A stretch of 64,000 nucleotides of DNA from Streptomyces sp. YIM 121038 (lineage in GTDB: Bacteria > Actinomycetota > Actinomycetes > Streptomycetales > Streptomycetaceae): NCBI RefSeq assembly GCF_006088715.1, contig NZ_CP030771.1, positions 8,864,001 through 8,928,000 on the forward strand, written 5' to 3'. The notes under the pieces were generated by a model. The model did not search any database. It saw nothing but the letters and a program-made list of their open reading frames with translations, and was not told the DNA's origin. Position numbers and translations under genes: made by a program. This document shows, piece after piece, positions 26,479-33,882 of the stretch. Numbering within the stretch: the first letter of the stretch is position 1; every line of letters starts with the position of its first letter.

Positions 26479-27151
26479 CCAGCCAGTCCACCACCGCCGC
26501 GGCCGAGAACTCCGCCTGCCCGCCCCGCACCAGGAACTCCGCCGCGGCGAACGCCGGATCGTCCGCCTGCGCGGGAACGTAGGGGATCGCGACGCAGCGC
26601 ATGCCCGCGGCCCGGGCGGCCAGAGCGCCCGGCACCGCGTCCTCCAGGACCACGCAGCGCGCGGGCTCGGCGCCGAGCAGCTCCGCGGCGGCCAGGAAGA
26701 CGTCCGGCGCGGGCTTGCCGTGCGCGACCTCGTCGGCCGACACGTACGTCTTGAGCCACGCGTCGAGACCCGTGCCCTCCAGGATCGCCCCGATCGCGGC
26801 GCGCGAGGAACCGGAGGCCACCGCCATCGGCACCCCCGCCTCGTGCAGCAGCTCCACGAACGCCGCCATCTGCGGGTACACGCGCGTGGCCGTGCGGGCC
26901 AGCTCCAGATAGCGCCGGTTCTTGTCCGCGAGCAGCTCGGGGAGCGGGGTGCTCAGGCCGTACGTGTCCTTCCAGTCGGCCAGGGTCTCCTGTGTGGAGA
27001 TGCCCACGTACCGCTCGTGGTCCTGCCAGGTGAAGTCCGTGACCCCCTGCTCGGCGAGCAGCTGCCGTCCCGCTTCGAAGTAGTTGGGCTCGCTGTCCAC
27101 GAGGGTGCCGTCGAGATCGAAGATGACCGAGATGTCGTTCAGGGCGCTCAT
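26468..27151 (-). CDS. HAD family phosphatase (beta-phosphoglucomutase-like)
   Basis: HAD hydrolase subfamily IA, 227 aa. Motif I VIFDLDGTLVDSE with the nucleophilic Asp, motif II VASGSS, the HGKPAPDVFL lysine motif III and the VLEDAVPGALAA acidic motif IV are all intact. The cap domain lies between motifs I and II (residues about 20-85). Close relatives include beta-phosphoglucomutase, phosphoglycolate phosphatase and sugar phosphatases; the actual substrate is unknown. It is 44 bases downstream of the Lrp gene on the same strand and may be cotranscribed with it. Confidence 0.88.
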   Translation of the reverse strand: MSALNDISVIFDLDGTLVDSEPNYFEAGRQLLAEQGVTDFTWQDHERYVGISTQETLADWKDTYGLSTPLPELLADKNRRYLELARTATRVYPQMAAFVELLHEAGVPMAVASGSSRAAIGAILEGTGLDAWLKTYVSADEVAHGKPAPDVFLAAAELLGAEPARCVVLEDAVPGALAARAAGMRCVAIPYVPAQADDPAFAAAEFLVRGGQAEFSAAAVVDWLAGR

Positions 27152-27195
27152 GCCCTCAGCATGCCAACAACGCGATCAAGCCGAAGTGGCCGCCG

Positions 27196-27705
27196 TCACC
27201 TCTCCCGGGGCTCGTGGGTTTCCCTCGGCTCCTTGACCGCAGCCCTGCCCACCGACTCGACGAGCGGCAGGAGCCGGTGCGGCACGCGTTCGCGCAGCGC
27301 CATCTCCGTACGGGTGCGCACCACGCCCGGCAGCTGGATCAGCCGCTGGATGACGTCCTCCAGGTGCCCGTTGTCGCGGGCGGCCACCCGGGTCAGCAGA
27401 TCGCCGCCGCCGGTGATGGAGAAGGCCTCGATGATCTCCGGCACGGCGGCCAGGGCGTCCCCGACCTCGTCCAGATGTCCCTGCGTGACCTCGATGTGCA
27501 CGAAGGCGAGCACCGGGTGGCCCAGGGCGGCGGGGGACAGGAAGGGCCCCGTGCCCGTGATCACCCCGTCGCGCTCCATGCGGTCGAGGCGCGCCTGGAG
27601 CGTCCCGCGCGCGATGCCGAGCACACGCGCGTACTCCCGCACGCTCGTCCGCGGCTGCTCCAGGAGCAGCCGCAGGATACGGGTGTCCAGCTCGTCGACC
27701 GCCAT
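27196..27705 (-). CDS. Lrp/AsnC family transcriptional regulator
   Basis: Feast-famine regulator, 169 aa. The N-terminal helix-turn-helix reads LDTRILRLLLEQPRTSVREY then ARVLGIARGTLQARLDRME. The C-terminal RAM ligand domain spans about residues 68-145, with the GGGDLLTRVAARD loop. ATG 27705 is chosen (GGAGG 10 bases upstream; protein starts MAVDELDTRIL); the longer frame to 27777 would run through the promoter. It is divergent from the APC permease. The motif CCAATGGCCCAGTG in this promoter recurs before the FUSC gene, making both transport genes plausible targets along with the regulator itself. Confidence 0.9.
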   Translation of the reverse strand: MAVDELDTRILRLLLEQPRTSVREYARVLGIARGTLQARLDRMERDGVITGTGPFLSPAALGHPVLAFVHIEVTQGHLDEVGDALAAVPEIIEAFSITGGGDLLTRVAARDNGHLEDVIQRLIQLPGVVRTRTEMALRERVPHRLLPLVESVGRAAVKEPRETHEPRER

Positions 27706-27751
27706 GGGCCCTTGGCCTCCTCGGTACGCGGAGTGATCGCGGCCGACTGTA

Positions 27752-27765
27752 CCAATGGCCCAGTG
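27752..27765. promoter_or_regulatory. Shared 14-bp motif, copy 1 (Lrp/APC divergent promoter)
   Basis: CCAATGGCCCAGTG lies between the Lrp gene and the APC permease gene and is identical to 29901-29914. It contains CCANTGG, itself palindromic, and is extended here to CCAA...TTGG arms (27752-27771). Candidate Lrp operator. Confidence 0.5.
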
Positions 27766-27884
27766 CCTTGGCCCCACCGAGCACCAGGGCTGCCCCCGGC
27801 CGCCGCTTGCGGACCGGTACGCCGATCGGCTCTTGGCCGGGGTGGCCCCTCGGCTTCCGCGCCGGGCACCGGTGTCATGGAGCC

Positions 27885-29840
27885 ATGGCCACGACCGACC
27901 GCCCCGCGGGCGTCCCGGAACCCGTCCCGTACCGCCTGAAGCGGATGCTCCTTGGTCCGCCTCTGGTCACCGCGCGCATCCGCAAGGAGAAGCTCGACAA
28001 CCGCACCGCGCTCGGGGTGCTCGCCTCGGACTGCGTGAGCTCGTCGGCGTACGGCAGCGAGGAGATACTGCGCGTCCTCGTCCCCGTCGTCGGTGCGGCC
28101 GCCTTCACCCTGCTGATGCCGGTGACCGGGGCGATCCTGCTGATCCTCGTGCTCCTGACGCTGTGCTACTGCGACGTCGTCATGATCTACACGCGGGCGG
28201 GCGGTTCGTACGTCGTGGCCCGGGAGAACTTCGGGCCCGACGTGGCGCAGATCGCGGCGGTCGCGCTGCTCGTCGACTACGTCGTCACGGTCGCCGTACA
28301 GGTGTCGGCGGGCACCAACGCGCTCATCTCGCTGGCGCACCTGGTCGGCAACGGCTGGACCGGCCTTGACCACTTCCAGGTGCCGTTCAGCGTCGGCGTG
28401 ATCCTGCTGCTCGCGTACGGCAATCTGCGCGGGCTCAAGGAGGCCGGACGGGTCTTCGCCGTGCCCGCGTACCTGTTCATGGCGGCGGTCGGCCTGATGC
28501 TCCTGGTCGGGATGGTCCGCTGGGCGCTCGGGGAACTGCCGCACGCCGACGTGCGCGCGGCGGGCGCGGTGCCGCTGGGCGAGGCGGGCGACGGCTGGCT
28601 GTACGGAGCCTCGCTGTTCATGGTGTCGCGCGCGTTCGCCAACGGCGGCTCCTCGCTCACCGGGCTCGAAGCGATCTCCAACGGCATCTCCGTGTTCCGC
28701 GAGCCCCAGGGCGTCAACGCCCGCCGCACCCTCATCGCGATGAGCTGTGCGCTCGGCGTCCTCGTGCTCGGGATCTCCTGGCTCGCCCACCTCACCCACG
28801 CGCTGCCCTACACCGACGGCACCCCCACGGTGATCGCGCAGGAGGCCCATCTCGTCTTCGGCGGCGGCTGGGCGGGGACGGCGGGCCTGGTCTTCGTCCA
28901 GCTGGCCACCGCCCTGATCCTCTACACCGGGGCGAACACGCCGTTCACCGGCTTCCCCCATCTGGCGAGCTTCGTCGCCGAGGACCGCTTCCTGCCACGC
29001 CAGCTCACCCGCCGCGGCCACCGGCTGGTCTTCTCCAACGGCATCATCAGCCTGGCGACGGTCTCCCTGGCCCTGCTGCTCGTGACCAACGCCAACGTGG
29101 ACAAGCTGGTCGCGCTCTACGCGATCGGCGTGTTCACCGCCTTCACCATGGCGGGAGCCGGGCTGACCGCCTACCACCTGCGGCGACGCGAGCCCGGCCG
29201 CCTCTGGAAGATCGCTGTCAACGCGAGCGCCGCCGTGGTGTCGGCGGCCGTCGTGCTCATCTTCGCCGTCACCAAGTTCACCGAGGGCGCCTGGCTGGTC
29301 GTCGTGGTCTTCCCGCTCGGCGTGTGGGTGCTCATCCGCATCAACCGCGAGTACCGGGCCGAGGCGGAGGCCCTGGAGGCGCTGCCGCCCGCGGAGGAGA
29401 GCGACCGGCCGCGCTGGCGACGGCACGTGGTGCAGATCCTGGTCGACGCCTTCGACCCGGCCGTCTTCCAGGCGCTGCGGTACGCCCACGAGATCCGCCC
29501 GGACGAGGTGCGGGCCGTGCACGTCGCCGTCGACGGGCCGCGCGCGCAACGGCTCGCGGCGCGCTGGACGCAGAGCGAGGCCACGGACGTGCCGCTGGAG
29601 GTCGTCGACTGCCAGGACCGCCGTCTGGAGCGGGCCCTGATCGACCACGCGGCTGCCACGACGGCGGACGGCGACACGGCGCTGACCCTGCTCATCCCGC
29701 ACCGGGCCTACCGCACCACCCTCGGCAGGCTGCTGCACCACGGCGGCGGCGAACACCTCGCCCACGCCCTGGAGGGCCTGCCGTCGGTGGCCGTCACGGT
29801 GCTGCCGTACGCCGTCCCGGTGCGGGGCAAGCGCCGCTGA
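27885..29840 (+). CDS. KimA/YdaO-like APC superfamily permease
   Basis: Membrane transporter of 651 aa: about twelve TM segments up to roughly residue 490, then a soluble C-terminal region of about 160 residues. The N-terminal pattern YRLKRMLLGPPLVTARIRKE, LGVLASDCVSSSAYGSEEIL and YTRAGGSYVVARENFG resembles Bacillus KimA, a high-affinity K+ importer bound by c-di-AMP. The soluble tail (HVVQILVDAFDPAVFQALRY onward) looks like a UspA-like domain. The ATG at 27885 has only a weak GGAG. I see no ydaO-type riboswitch upstream. Potassium is the best guess; an amino acid substrate would fit the divergent Lrp gene better, so the substrate stays open. Confidence 0.82.
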   Translation: MATTDRPAGVPEPVPYRLKRMLLGPPLVTARIRKEKLDNRTALGVLASDCVSSSAYGSEEILRVLVPVVGAAAFTLLMPVTGAILLILVLLTLCYCDVVMIYTRAGGSYVVARENFGPDVAQIAAVALLVDYVVTVAVQVSAGTNALISLAHLVGNGWTGLDHFQVPFSVGVILLLAYGNLRGLKEAGRVFAVPAYLFMAAVGLMLLVGMVRWALGELPHADVRAAGAVPLGEAGDGWLYGASLFMVSRAFANGGSSLTGLEAISNGISVFREPQGVNARRTLIAMSCALGVLVLGISWLAHLTHALPYTDGTPTVIAQEAHLVFGGGWAGTAGLVFVQLATALILYTGANTPFTGFPHLASFVAEDRFLPRQLTRRGHRLVFSNGIISLATVSLALLLVTNANVDKLVALYAIGVFTAFTMAGAGLTAYHLRRREPGRLWKIAVNASAAVVSAAVVLIFAVTKFTEGAWLVVVVFPLGVWVLIRINREYRAEAEALEALPPAEESDRPRWRRHVVQILVDAFDPAVFQALRYAHEIRPDEVRAVHVAVDGPRAQRLAARWTQSEATDVPLEVVDCQDRRLERALIDHAAATTADGDTALTLLIPHRAYRTTLGRLLHHGGGEHLAHALEGLPSVAVTVLPYAVPVRGKRR

Positions 29841-29880
29841 CCTGCGGACATGATGGCCCGATGGCCCGTTCGCGGCGGAA

Positions 29881-29914
29881 TATGAGGACGTCAAAGTATG
29901 CCAATGGCCCAGTG
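29881..29914 (+). promoter_or_regulatory. Promoter-like region with two shared motifs before the FUSC gene
   Basis: TATGAGGACGTCAAAGTA (29881-29898) matches 15 of 18 bases of the palindrome at 20505-20522. It is followed at once by CCAATGGCCCAGTG (29901-29914), identical to 27752-27765; one more G makes it CCAATGGCCCAGTGG, two CCANTGG palindromes in tandem. The transcript from here would run into the intrinsic terminator at 29970. Confidence 0.5.
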
Positions 29915-29969
29915 GATCACGGTCAGGTTGAGCCAACGGGCCTGTTGATGATGTGATGTACCCGTCGAT

Positions 29970-29997
29970 GGCGCTGCGGATTCCGCGGCGCCTTTTT
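29970..29997 (+). terminator. Intrinsic terminator with T-tract upstream of FUSC gene
   Basis: GGCGCTGCGG (29970-29979), loop ATT, CCGCGGCGCC (29983-29992; one G:U pair), then TTTTT. A run of T is rare in Streptomyces terminators. It lies 130 bases past the APC permease stop but also 56 bases before the FUSC start and after a promoter-like region, so it may be an attenuator or the end of a small RNA rather than a simple 3' end. Confidence 0.8.
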
Positions 29998-30052
29998 CAT
30001 GCGGGCGTATCTGCGCGGATCCGGGCAGGTGCGGGAAGGAGTACACACGCTG

Positions 30053-31561
30053 GTGCTGAAGAGAGCGTTCGTCGCGCCCGACCCGGGGCTGCTGCGCCTG
30101 CGCAGCGCGAGCCGGGCCGTGCTCGGCATCGGAGCGGCCGTGGCCCTGTGCGGCCTGGTCGGGCACTCACTCGTCGCGGCCATCATCGGCGGTCTCGCCG
30201 CGCTGCTCGCGCTCTTCACGGTCCTGGACCCGACGGTGCGCGGCCAGGCGGGGACCACGGCGCTGCTGCCCGTCGTCGGCCTCCCCGTGCTCGCTCTCGC
30301 GGCCACGCTGCACGACTACCCGCTGGTGCGGGACGTGGCGTTCCTCGCCGTCACGGGCCTCGGCGTGTACGCGCGCCGGTGGGGGCCCCGCGGGCACTCG
30401 CTCGGCGTGTTCGCGTTCATGATGTTCTTCGCGGCGCAGTTCCTGCACGCGCGCACCGGCCAGCTCCCCGAGCTGTTCGCGGCCATCCTGCTGTCCGTGT
30501 GCGCGGCCGCCGCCGTCCGGTTCGGCGTGTGGTGCTACGAACGCGGCCTGCCGCCCGCGACGGTGCCCGCGCCCCTGGCGGCCACCGGGCTCGCCCGGAC
30601 CACCACCCGACAGGCGGTCCAGGCCACCGCGGGCGCGGCCTTCGCGCTCGCCCTGGGGCAGATGCTGTCCCAGGAGCGCTGGTACTGGGCGGTCGGCGCC
30701 ACCTGGTGGGTGTTCGTGAACACCACCTCGCGCGGCGAGACGCTGGTGCGCGGCTTCCGCCGGTTCCTGGGGACCGCGCTCGGGATCGCGCTCGGCTTCG
30801 TCCTGGCCGTGCCGCTGCACACGGAGCCGGTCGCCGCCGCCGTGATCGTCGCGGTCTGCGTCTTCGGGATCTTCTACACCGCCGCCGTCTCGTACACGTG
30901 GATGATGCTCGCGGTCACCGTGATGGCGAGCATGCTCTACGGCCTCCTCGGCGTGCTCGACCCGGCGCTGCTCGCCCTGCGGGTCGGCGAGACCGCCGTC
31001 GGTGCCCTCGGCGCCGCGCTCGCGGTCCTGCTGGTGCTGCCCGTCACCACCCACGCCGTCACCGACGGCTGGATCCAGCGGGCGCTGCGCTGCGTCCACG
31101 CCTGCACCGCTGAGGCCGCGGCGCGGCTGCGCGGCACGGCGGATGCCGACCCGGCCCCGCACGTCGCCGAGTTGGAGGCGCTCCTCGGCCGGGTGCGGCT
31201 CTCGCTCGCGCCGCTGCTGCACCCGCTCAACCCGCTGCTCGCCCGCAAGGAGCGGGCGCGCCGGGTCCTGGCCCTCCTGGACGACTGCGCGCGCGAGGTC
31301 CGCGGCCTGGCGGCCATCGCCGCCGACGCGGAGGCCTCGCACGACGACCGCCTCACCGCCGCGTGCTGGCGCGTGGAGGCCGCCGTGGAGGCGCTGACCG
31401 CGCCCGGGGCCGCGACGGGGCGCGGGGCCGACGCCGCGGCCCCGGCCCACACCGGGGTCGTGGAAGGCGCGCTCGCCCACGTGCACGGCCTGGAGCAGGC
31501 CCTGGCGCAGCTCGCCGAGCCGCTGCAGGCCCCGGGGCGGGCGCGGCTGAGCGGCGGCTGA
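30053..31561 (+). CDS. FUSC family inner-membrane exporter (aromatic acid exporter type)
   Basis: Membrane protein, 502 aa, with two blocks of hydrophobic segments (residues about 20-160 and 185-345) and a charged helical C-terminal domain. This is the layout of FUSC/AaeB-like exporters, here of the shorter actinobacterial type. The second TM block starts RQAVQATAGAAFALALGQ and includes YWAVGATWWVFVNTTSRGET. The GTG at 30053 is preferred because GAAGGAG lies 11 bases before it; the ATG at 29999 overlaps the terminator. Candidate substrates are aromatic carboxylates; not proven. The promoter shares a motif with the Lrp promoter. Confidence 0.78.
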   Translation: MLKRAFVAPDPGLLRLRSASRAVLGIGAAVALCGLVGHSLVAAIIGGLAALLALFTVLDPTVRGQAGTTALLPVVGLPVLALAATLHDYPLVRDVAFLAVTGLGVYARRWGPRGHSLGVFAFMMFFAAQFLHARTGQLPELFAAILLSVCAAAAVRFGVWCYERGLPPATVPAPLAATGLARTTTRQAVQATAGAAFALALGQMLSQERWYWAVGATWWVFVNTTSRGETLVRGFRRFLGTALGIALGFVLAVPLHTEPVAAAVIVAVCVFGIFYTAAVSYTWMMLAVTVMASMLYGLLGVLDPALLALRVGETAVGALGAALAVLLVLPVTTHAVTDGWIQRALRCVHACTAEAAARLRGTADADPAPHVAELEALLGRVRLSLAPLLHPLNPLLARKERARRVLALLDDCAREVRGLAAIAADAEASHDDRLTAACWRVEAAVEALTAPGAATGRGADAAAPAHTGVVEGALAHVHGLEQALAQLAEPLQAPGRARLSGG

Positions 31562-31572
31562 GCCCGCCCGTC

Positions 31573-31589
31573 CCGGGGCCGGGCCCCGG
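31573..31589. terminator. Short GC hairpin between convergent FUSC and phytase genes
   Basis: CCGGGGCC and GGCCCCGG form an 8-bp inverted repeat around a single base in the 35-base gap between the two stops. Weak because the loop is only one base, but it is the only structure available there. Confidence 0.4.
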
Positions 31590-31596
31590 CGCCCGG

Positions 31597-32901
31597 TCAG
31601 GAGTCGAGCGCGTCCCGGACGTCGCGGAGGTCGACGAACTTGAAACCGGTGGCGTCGCGCCCGCCGTCCTCGGGGGTGGCCTGGCCGTCCTGGACGACCA
31701 GCAGGCCGCGGGGGTACGCGCGGCCCAGCGGCGCGTTGAGCACGGCCGCCCCGTCGCACTCCTCGGAGCCGTCGCGGCCGCCGGGCCCCGCCGTCACCCG
31801 GAAGCCGCCCTCGTACGCGTGGCGGCCGGACGCCTCGCGGTCGAAGGCGGCGAAGGTGTCGTCGCCCTGGCTCGACGCCAGCAGATGGCCGTCGCCGTCC
31901 CGCTCGGTGAGCAGGGTGAGGCCCTCGACGTCCGCCGCGAGGCGCTTGCCGCCGTAGCCGGGGTCGGCCCCCGCCACGCACTCCTCGGTCCGCTCGTCGT
32001 ACGTGCCGGGGACGCCGTACTCGCGCACCTTCTCCTGGAGCCGGGGCGTGCCGGTCAGATCGGCGCGCAGCCGCCAGATGCCGACGTCCTCCTGGCCCGC
32101 GAAGAGGGTGCCGTTCGCGGGGTCGACCACCATGCCCTCGACCTGCGGCCCCTCGCCCGGCTCGGCGCACGGGGACCAGGACGAGCCGTCCGGCAGCCGG
32201 AAGGAGGCGGGCAGCGAGAGGGTGCGGACCGTGCGGTAGCCCACCTTGCCGCCCGGCGCCGCGGTCAGTTCGAGCAGCGCGAGGGCGGTGCGCTCGCGCC
32301 GGCTGACCACGGCGTACGAGCGGCCCGTGGCGTGGTCGGTCCAGGTCGCGAGGCCGTACGCGGTGCGCTGTTCGTTGGCCTCGGCCTGGGACGCGGAGAA
32401 CACGCGGGGCGCGGCCGGGTCGGTGACGTCGGTGAGCGGACCGCCGGGGCGGTCGCGGTCGACGCGGTAGATCCGCAGCCGGTCGCTGCCGCGGTCACTG
32501 ACCACCGCGACGTCGGCACGGCCCGACGGGAGGCCGAGCCCGTGCACCAGGTCGACGTTGTTGAAGCGGCCGGGCGCGTCGCCGGGGCCCGGCGCGGCGG
32601 GCGCGGGGACCGACTGCACCTCGCGGGCGTCCAGGTCGTAGACCCGCAGGCCGCCCTCCTTGGCGGTGGCGATCACGAGGCTGCGCGCCGGGTCGGCCGG
32701 GTTGCGCCAGATGGCCGGGTCGTCGGCGTCGGCGTTGCCGCCCGCCTCGTCGTCGTACAGGGCGGGGGTCTCGGCGCGCGGGATGATCCCGGGCAGCGCG
32801 GCGCGGGCTTCCGCGGCGGGCGCCGCGGTCAGCGTGGTGAGGGCGGCGAGGGTCAGGGCCAGACCGGCGGACGCGACGCGCGTTCTGCTGGAGATGTCCA
32901 C
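31597..32901 (-). CDS. Secreted beta-propeller phytase
   Basis: Hydrolyses phytate outside the cell; 434 aa with a Sec signal (RVASAGLALTLAALTTLTAA, cut near PAAEARA). Beta-propeller phytase (3-phytase) hallmarks are ADDPAIWRNPADPARSLVIA, GRFNNVDLVHGL, EGPQVEGMVVD, KRLAADVEGLTLL and the C-terminal GSEECDGAAVLN, which include the calcium and phosphate ligands. It lies 58 bases downstream of the secreted acid phosphatase gene on the same strand, so phosphate scavenging is a shared theme. I found no convincing PhoP box (tandem GTTCACC-type repeats) upstream of either gene. Confidence 0.92.
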   Translation of the reverse strand: MDISSRTRVASAGLALTLAALTTLTAAPAAEARAALPGIIPRAETPALYDDEAGGNADADDPAIWRNPADPARSLVIATAKEGGLRVYDLDAREVQSVPAPAAPGPGDAPGRFNNVDLVHGLGLPSGRADVAVVSDRGSDRLRIYRVDRDRPGGPLTDVTDPAAPRVFSASQAEANEQRTAYGLATWTDHATGRSYAVVSRRERTALALLELTAAPGGKVGYRTVRTLSLPASFRLPDGSSWSPCAEPGEGPQVEGMVVDPANGTLFAGQEDVGIWRLRADLTGTPRLQEKVREYGVPGTYDERTEECVAGADPGYGGKRLAADVEGLTLLTERDGDGHLLASSQGDDTFAAFDREASGRHAYEGGFRVTAGPGGRDGSEECDGAAVLNAPLGRAYPRGLLVVQDGQATPEDGGRDATGFKFVDLRDVRDALDS

Positions 32902-32959
32902 GAGGGGTTCCTCGGGTTCCTTCGGGTCGGGGGCGGCGGGACGGGGCGCGGTACGGGCG

Positions 32960-33598
32960 TCAGGACAGCTTCCCGTCGTAGTCGGGGAGCTTGAACGTCC
33001 GCTCCGCGTGGCCGCCCACCAGGTCGGACTCGCGGTTGCCGACGTTCGCGATGATCGTGTAGCCCTTGGCCTCGATGTCGGCGCGGCTGCGCGTCTTGTA
33101 GGCGCTGACCTCGTCGAAGAGGTCGGGCAGCGCGCGCACGTAGAGGCCGTTGACGGGGTAGCCCCGCGTCGTCAGGTTGGCCTGGGTGACGCTCTTGATG
33201 ATGCCGGGCCGCGCGGTCACGAAGAACACGGAGACACCGCGCGACGCGGCGTAGCCGGCGAGTTCGAGGGACGGCTTCACGGCCGGGGTGGGCAGCTGCC
33301 ACCAGGGGTGGAAGTCCGTCTCCAGGGTGGTGTTGTCGATGTCGAAGACGACCGCGAGCTTCTGCCCCGCGGCGTCCGCGGTGCGCTGCTTCACATACGG
33401 CAGGGCCCGGTCGACGACGGCGCGCACGTCCCGCTGCCAGGTCGCGTAGTCGACGTCGGCCGTCCGGGCCGCCACCGCTCCGACGGGAGCGCTCGGCGCC
33501 GCGTGCGCCGAGGCGGCGGTCGTCGCCGTCGCCCCCAGGCCCACCGCCACGACCACCGCTGCCGTACCGATCCGCTGACGCACACCGCGTCGTCCCAT
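32960..33598 (-). CDS. Secreted HAD-type acid phosphatase (class B-like)
   Basis: Exported phosphatase of 212 aa. The signal peptide reads RIGTAAVVVAVGLGATATTA with cleavage near AHAA. HAD motif I is AVVFDIDNTTLETD (nucleophile Asp in DID), motif II VFFVTARP, and the C-terminal NVGNRESDLVGGHAERTFKL carries the acidic motif. This fits the HAD subfamily IIIB (acid phosphatase, class B; plant vegetative storage protein-like). GAGGGGA precedes the ATG. Upstream, 169 bases away, is a DasR box shared with the divergent lactonase gene. Confidence 0.9.
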   Translation of the reverse strand: MGRRGVRQRIGTAAVVVAVGLGATATTAASAHAAPSAPVGAVAARTADVDYATWQRDVRAVVDRALPYVKQRTADAAGQKLAVVFDIDNTTLETDFHPWWQLPTPAVKPSLELAGYAASRGVSVFFVTARPGIIKSVTQANLTTRGYPVNGLYVRALPDLFDEVSAYKTRSRADIEAKGYTIIANVGNRESDLVGGHAERTFKLPDYDGKLS

Positions 33599-33766
33599 TC
33601 CGGTTTCCCCTCTGCTGTTGTTCTCTGGTGCTCGACATGTCCGTGGTGCTCGGCGCGGCGCCGTGCGCCGCGGATGTCATGGTCACGGTGGGGGATGGAG
33701 GGCAGGCGGACATCTGGTTACCGGCTGGTAGAGGATTCCTGGCGGCCGGGGTGCCGTCCGCCCTCT

Positions 33767-33782
33767 ACTGGTCCAGACCAGC
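33767..33782. promoter_or_regulatory. DasR-type box (dre)
   Basis: ACTGGTCCAGACCAGC matches the DasR responsive element ACTGGTCTAGACCACT at 13 of 16 positions and keeps a perfect GGTC-NN-GACC core. It lies in the 284-base region between the divergent acid phosphatase (start 33598) and lactonase (start 33883) genes, 101 bases before the latter. DasR represses amino-sugar and chitin genes and is relieved by glucosamine-6-phosphate. The rest of this region shows nothing else I can name. Confidence 0.75.
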
Positions 33783-33882
33783 TGCTACCGTCGGCCCCAC
33801 GCGTGCCACTCGGCACGCGACGGCTTGGGGAACGCGTCCCGGTGGGCACGAGGTGCGACGCCGGCGCGGAGAGGGGCGAGCA

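Noticed and set aside
27706..27884. ydaO/c-di-AMP riboswitch before the KimA-like permease
   Set aside because: The upstream 180 bases lack the conserved ydaO core segments; only the Lrp-type motif is visible.
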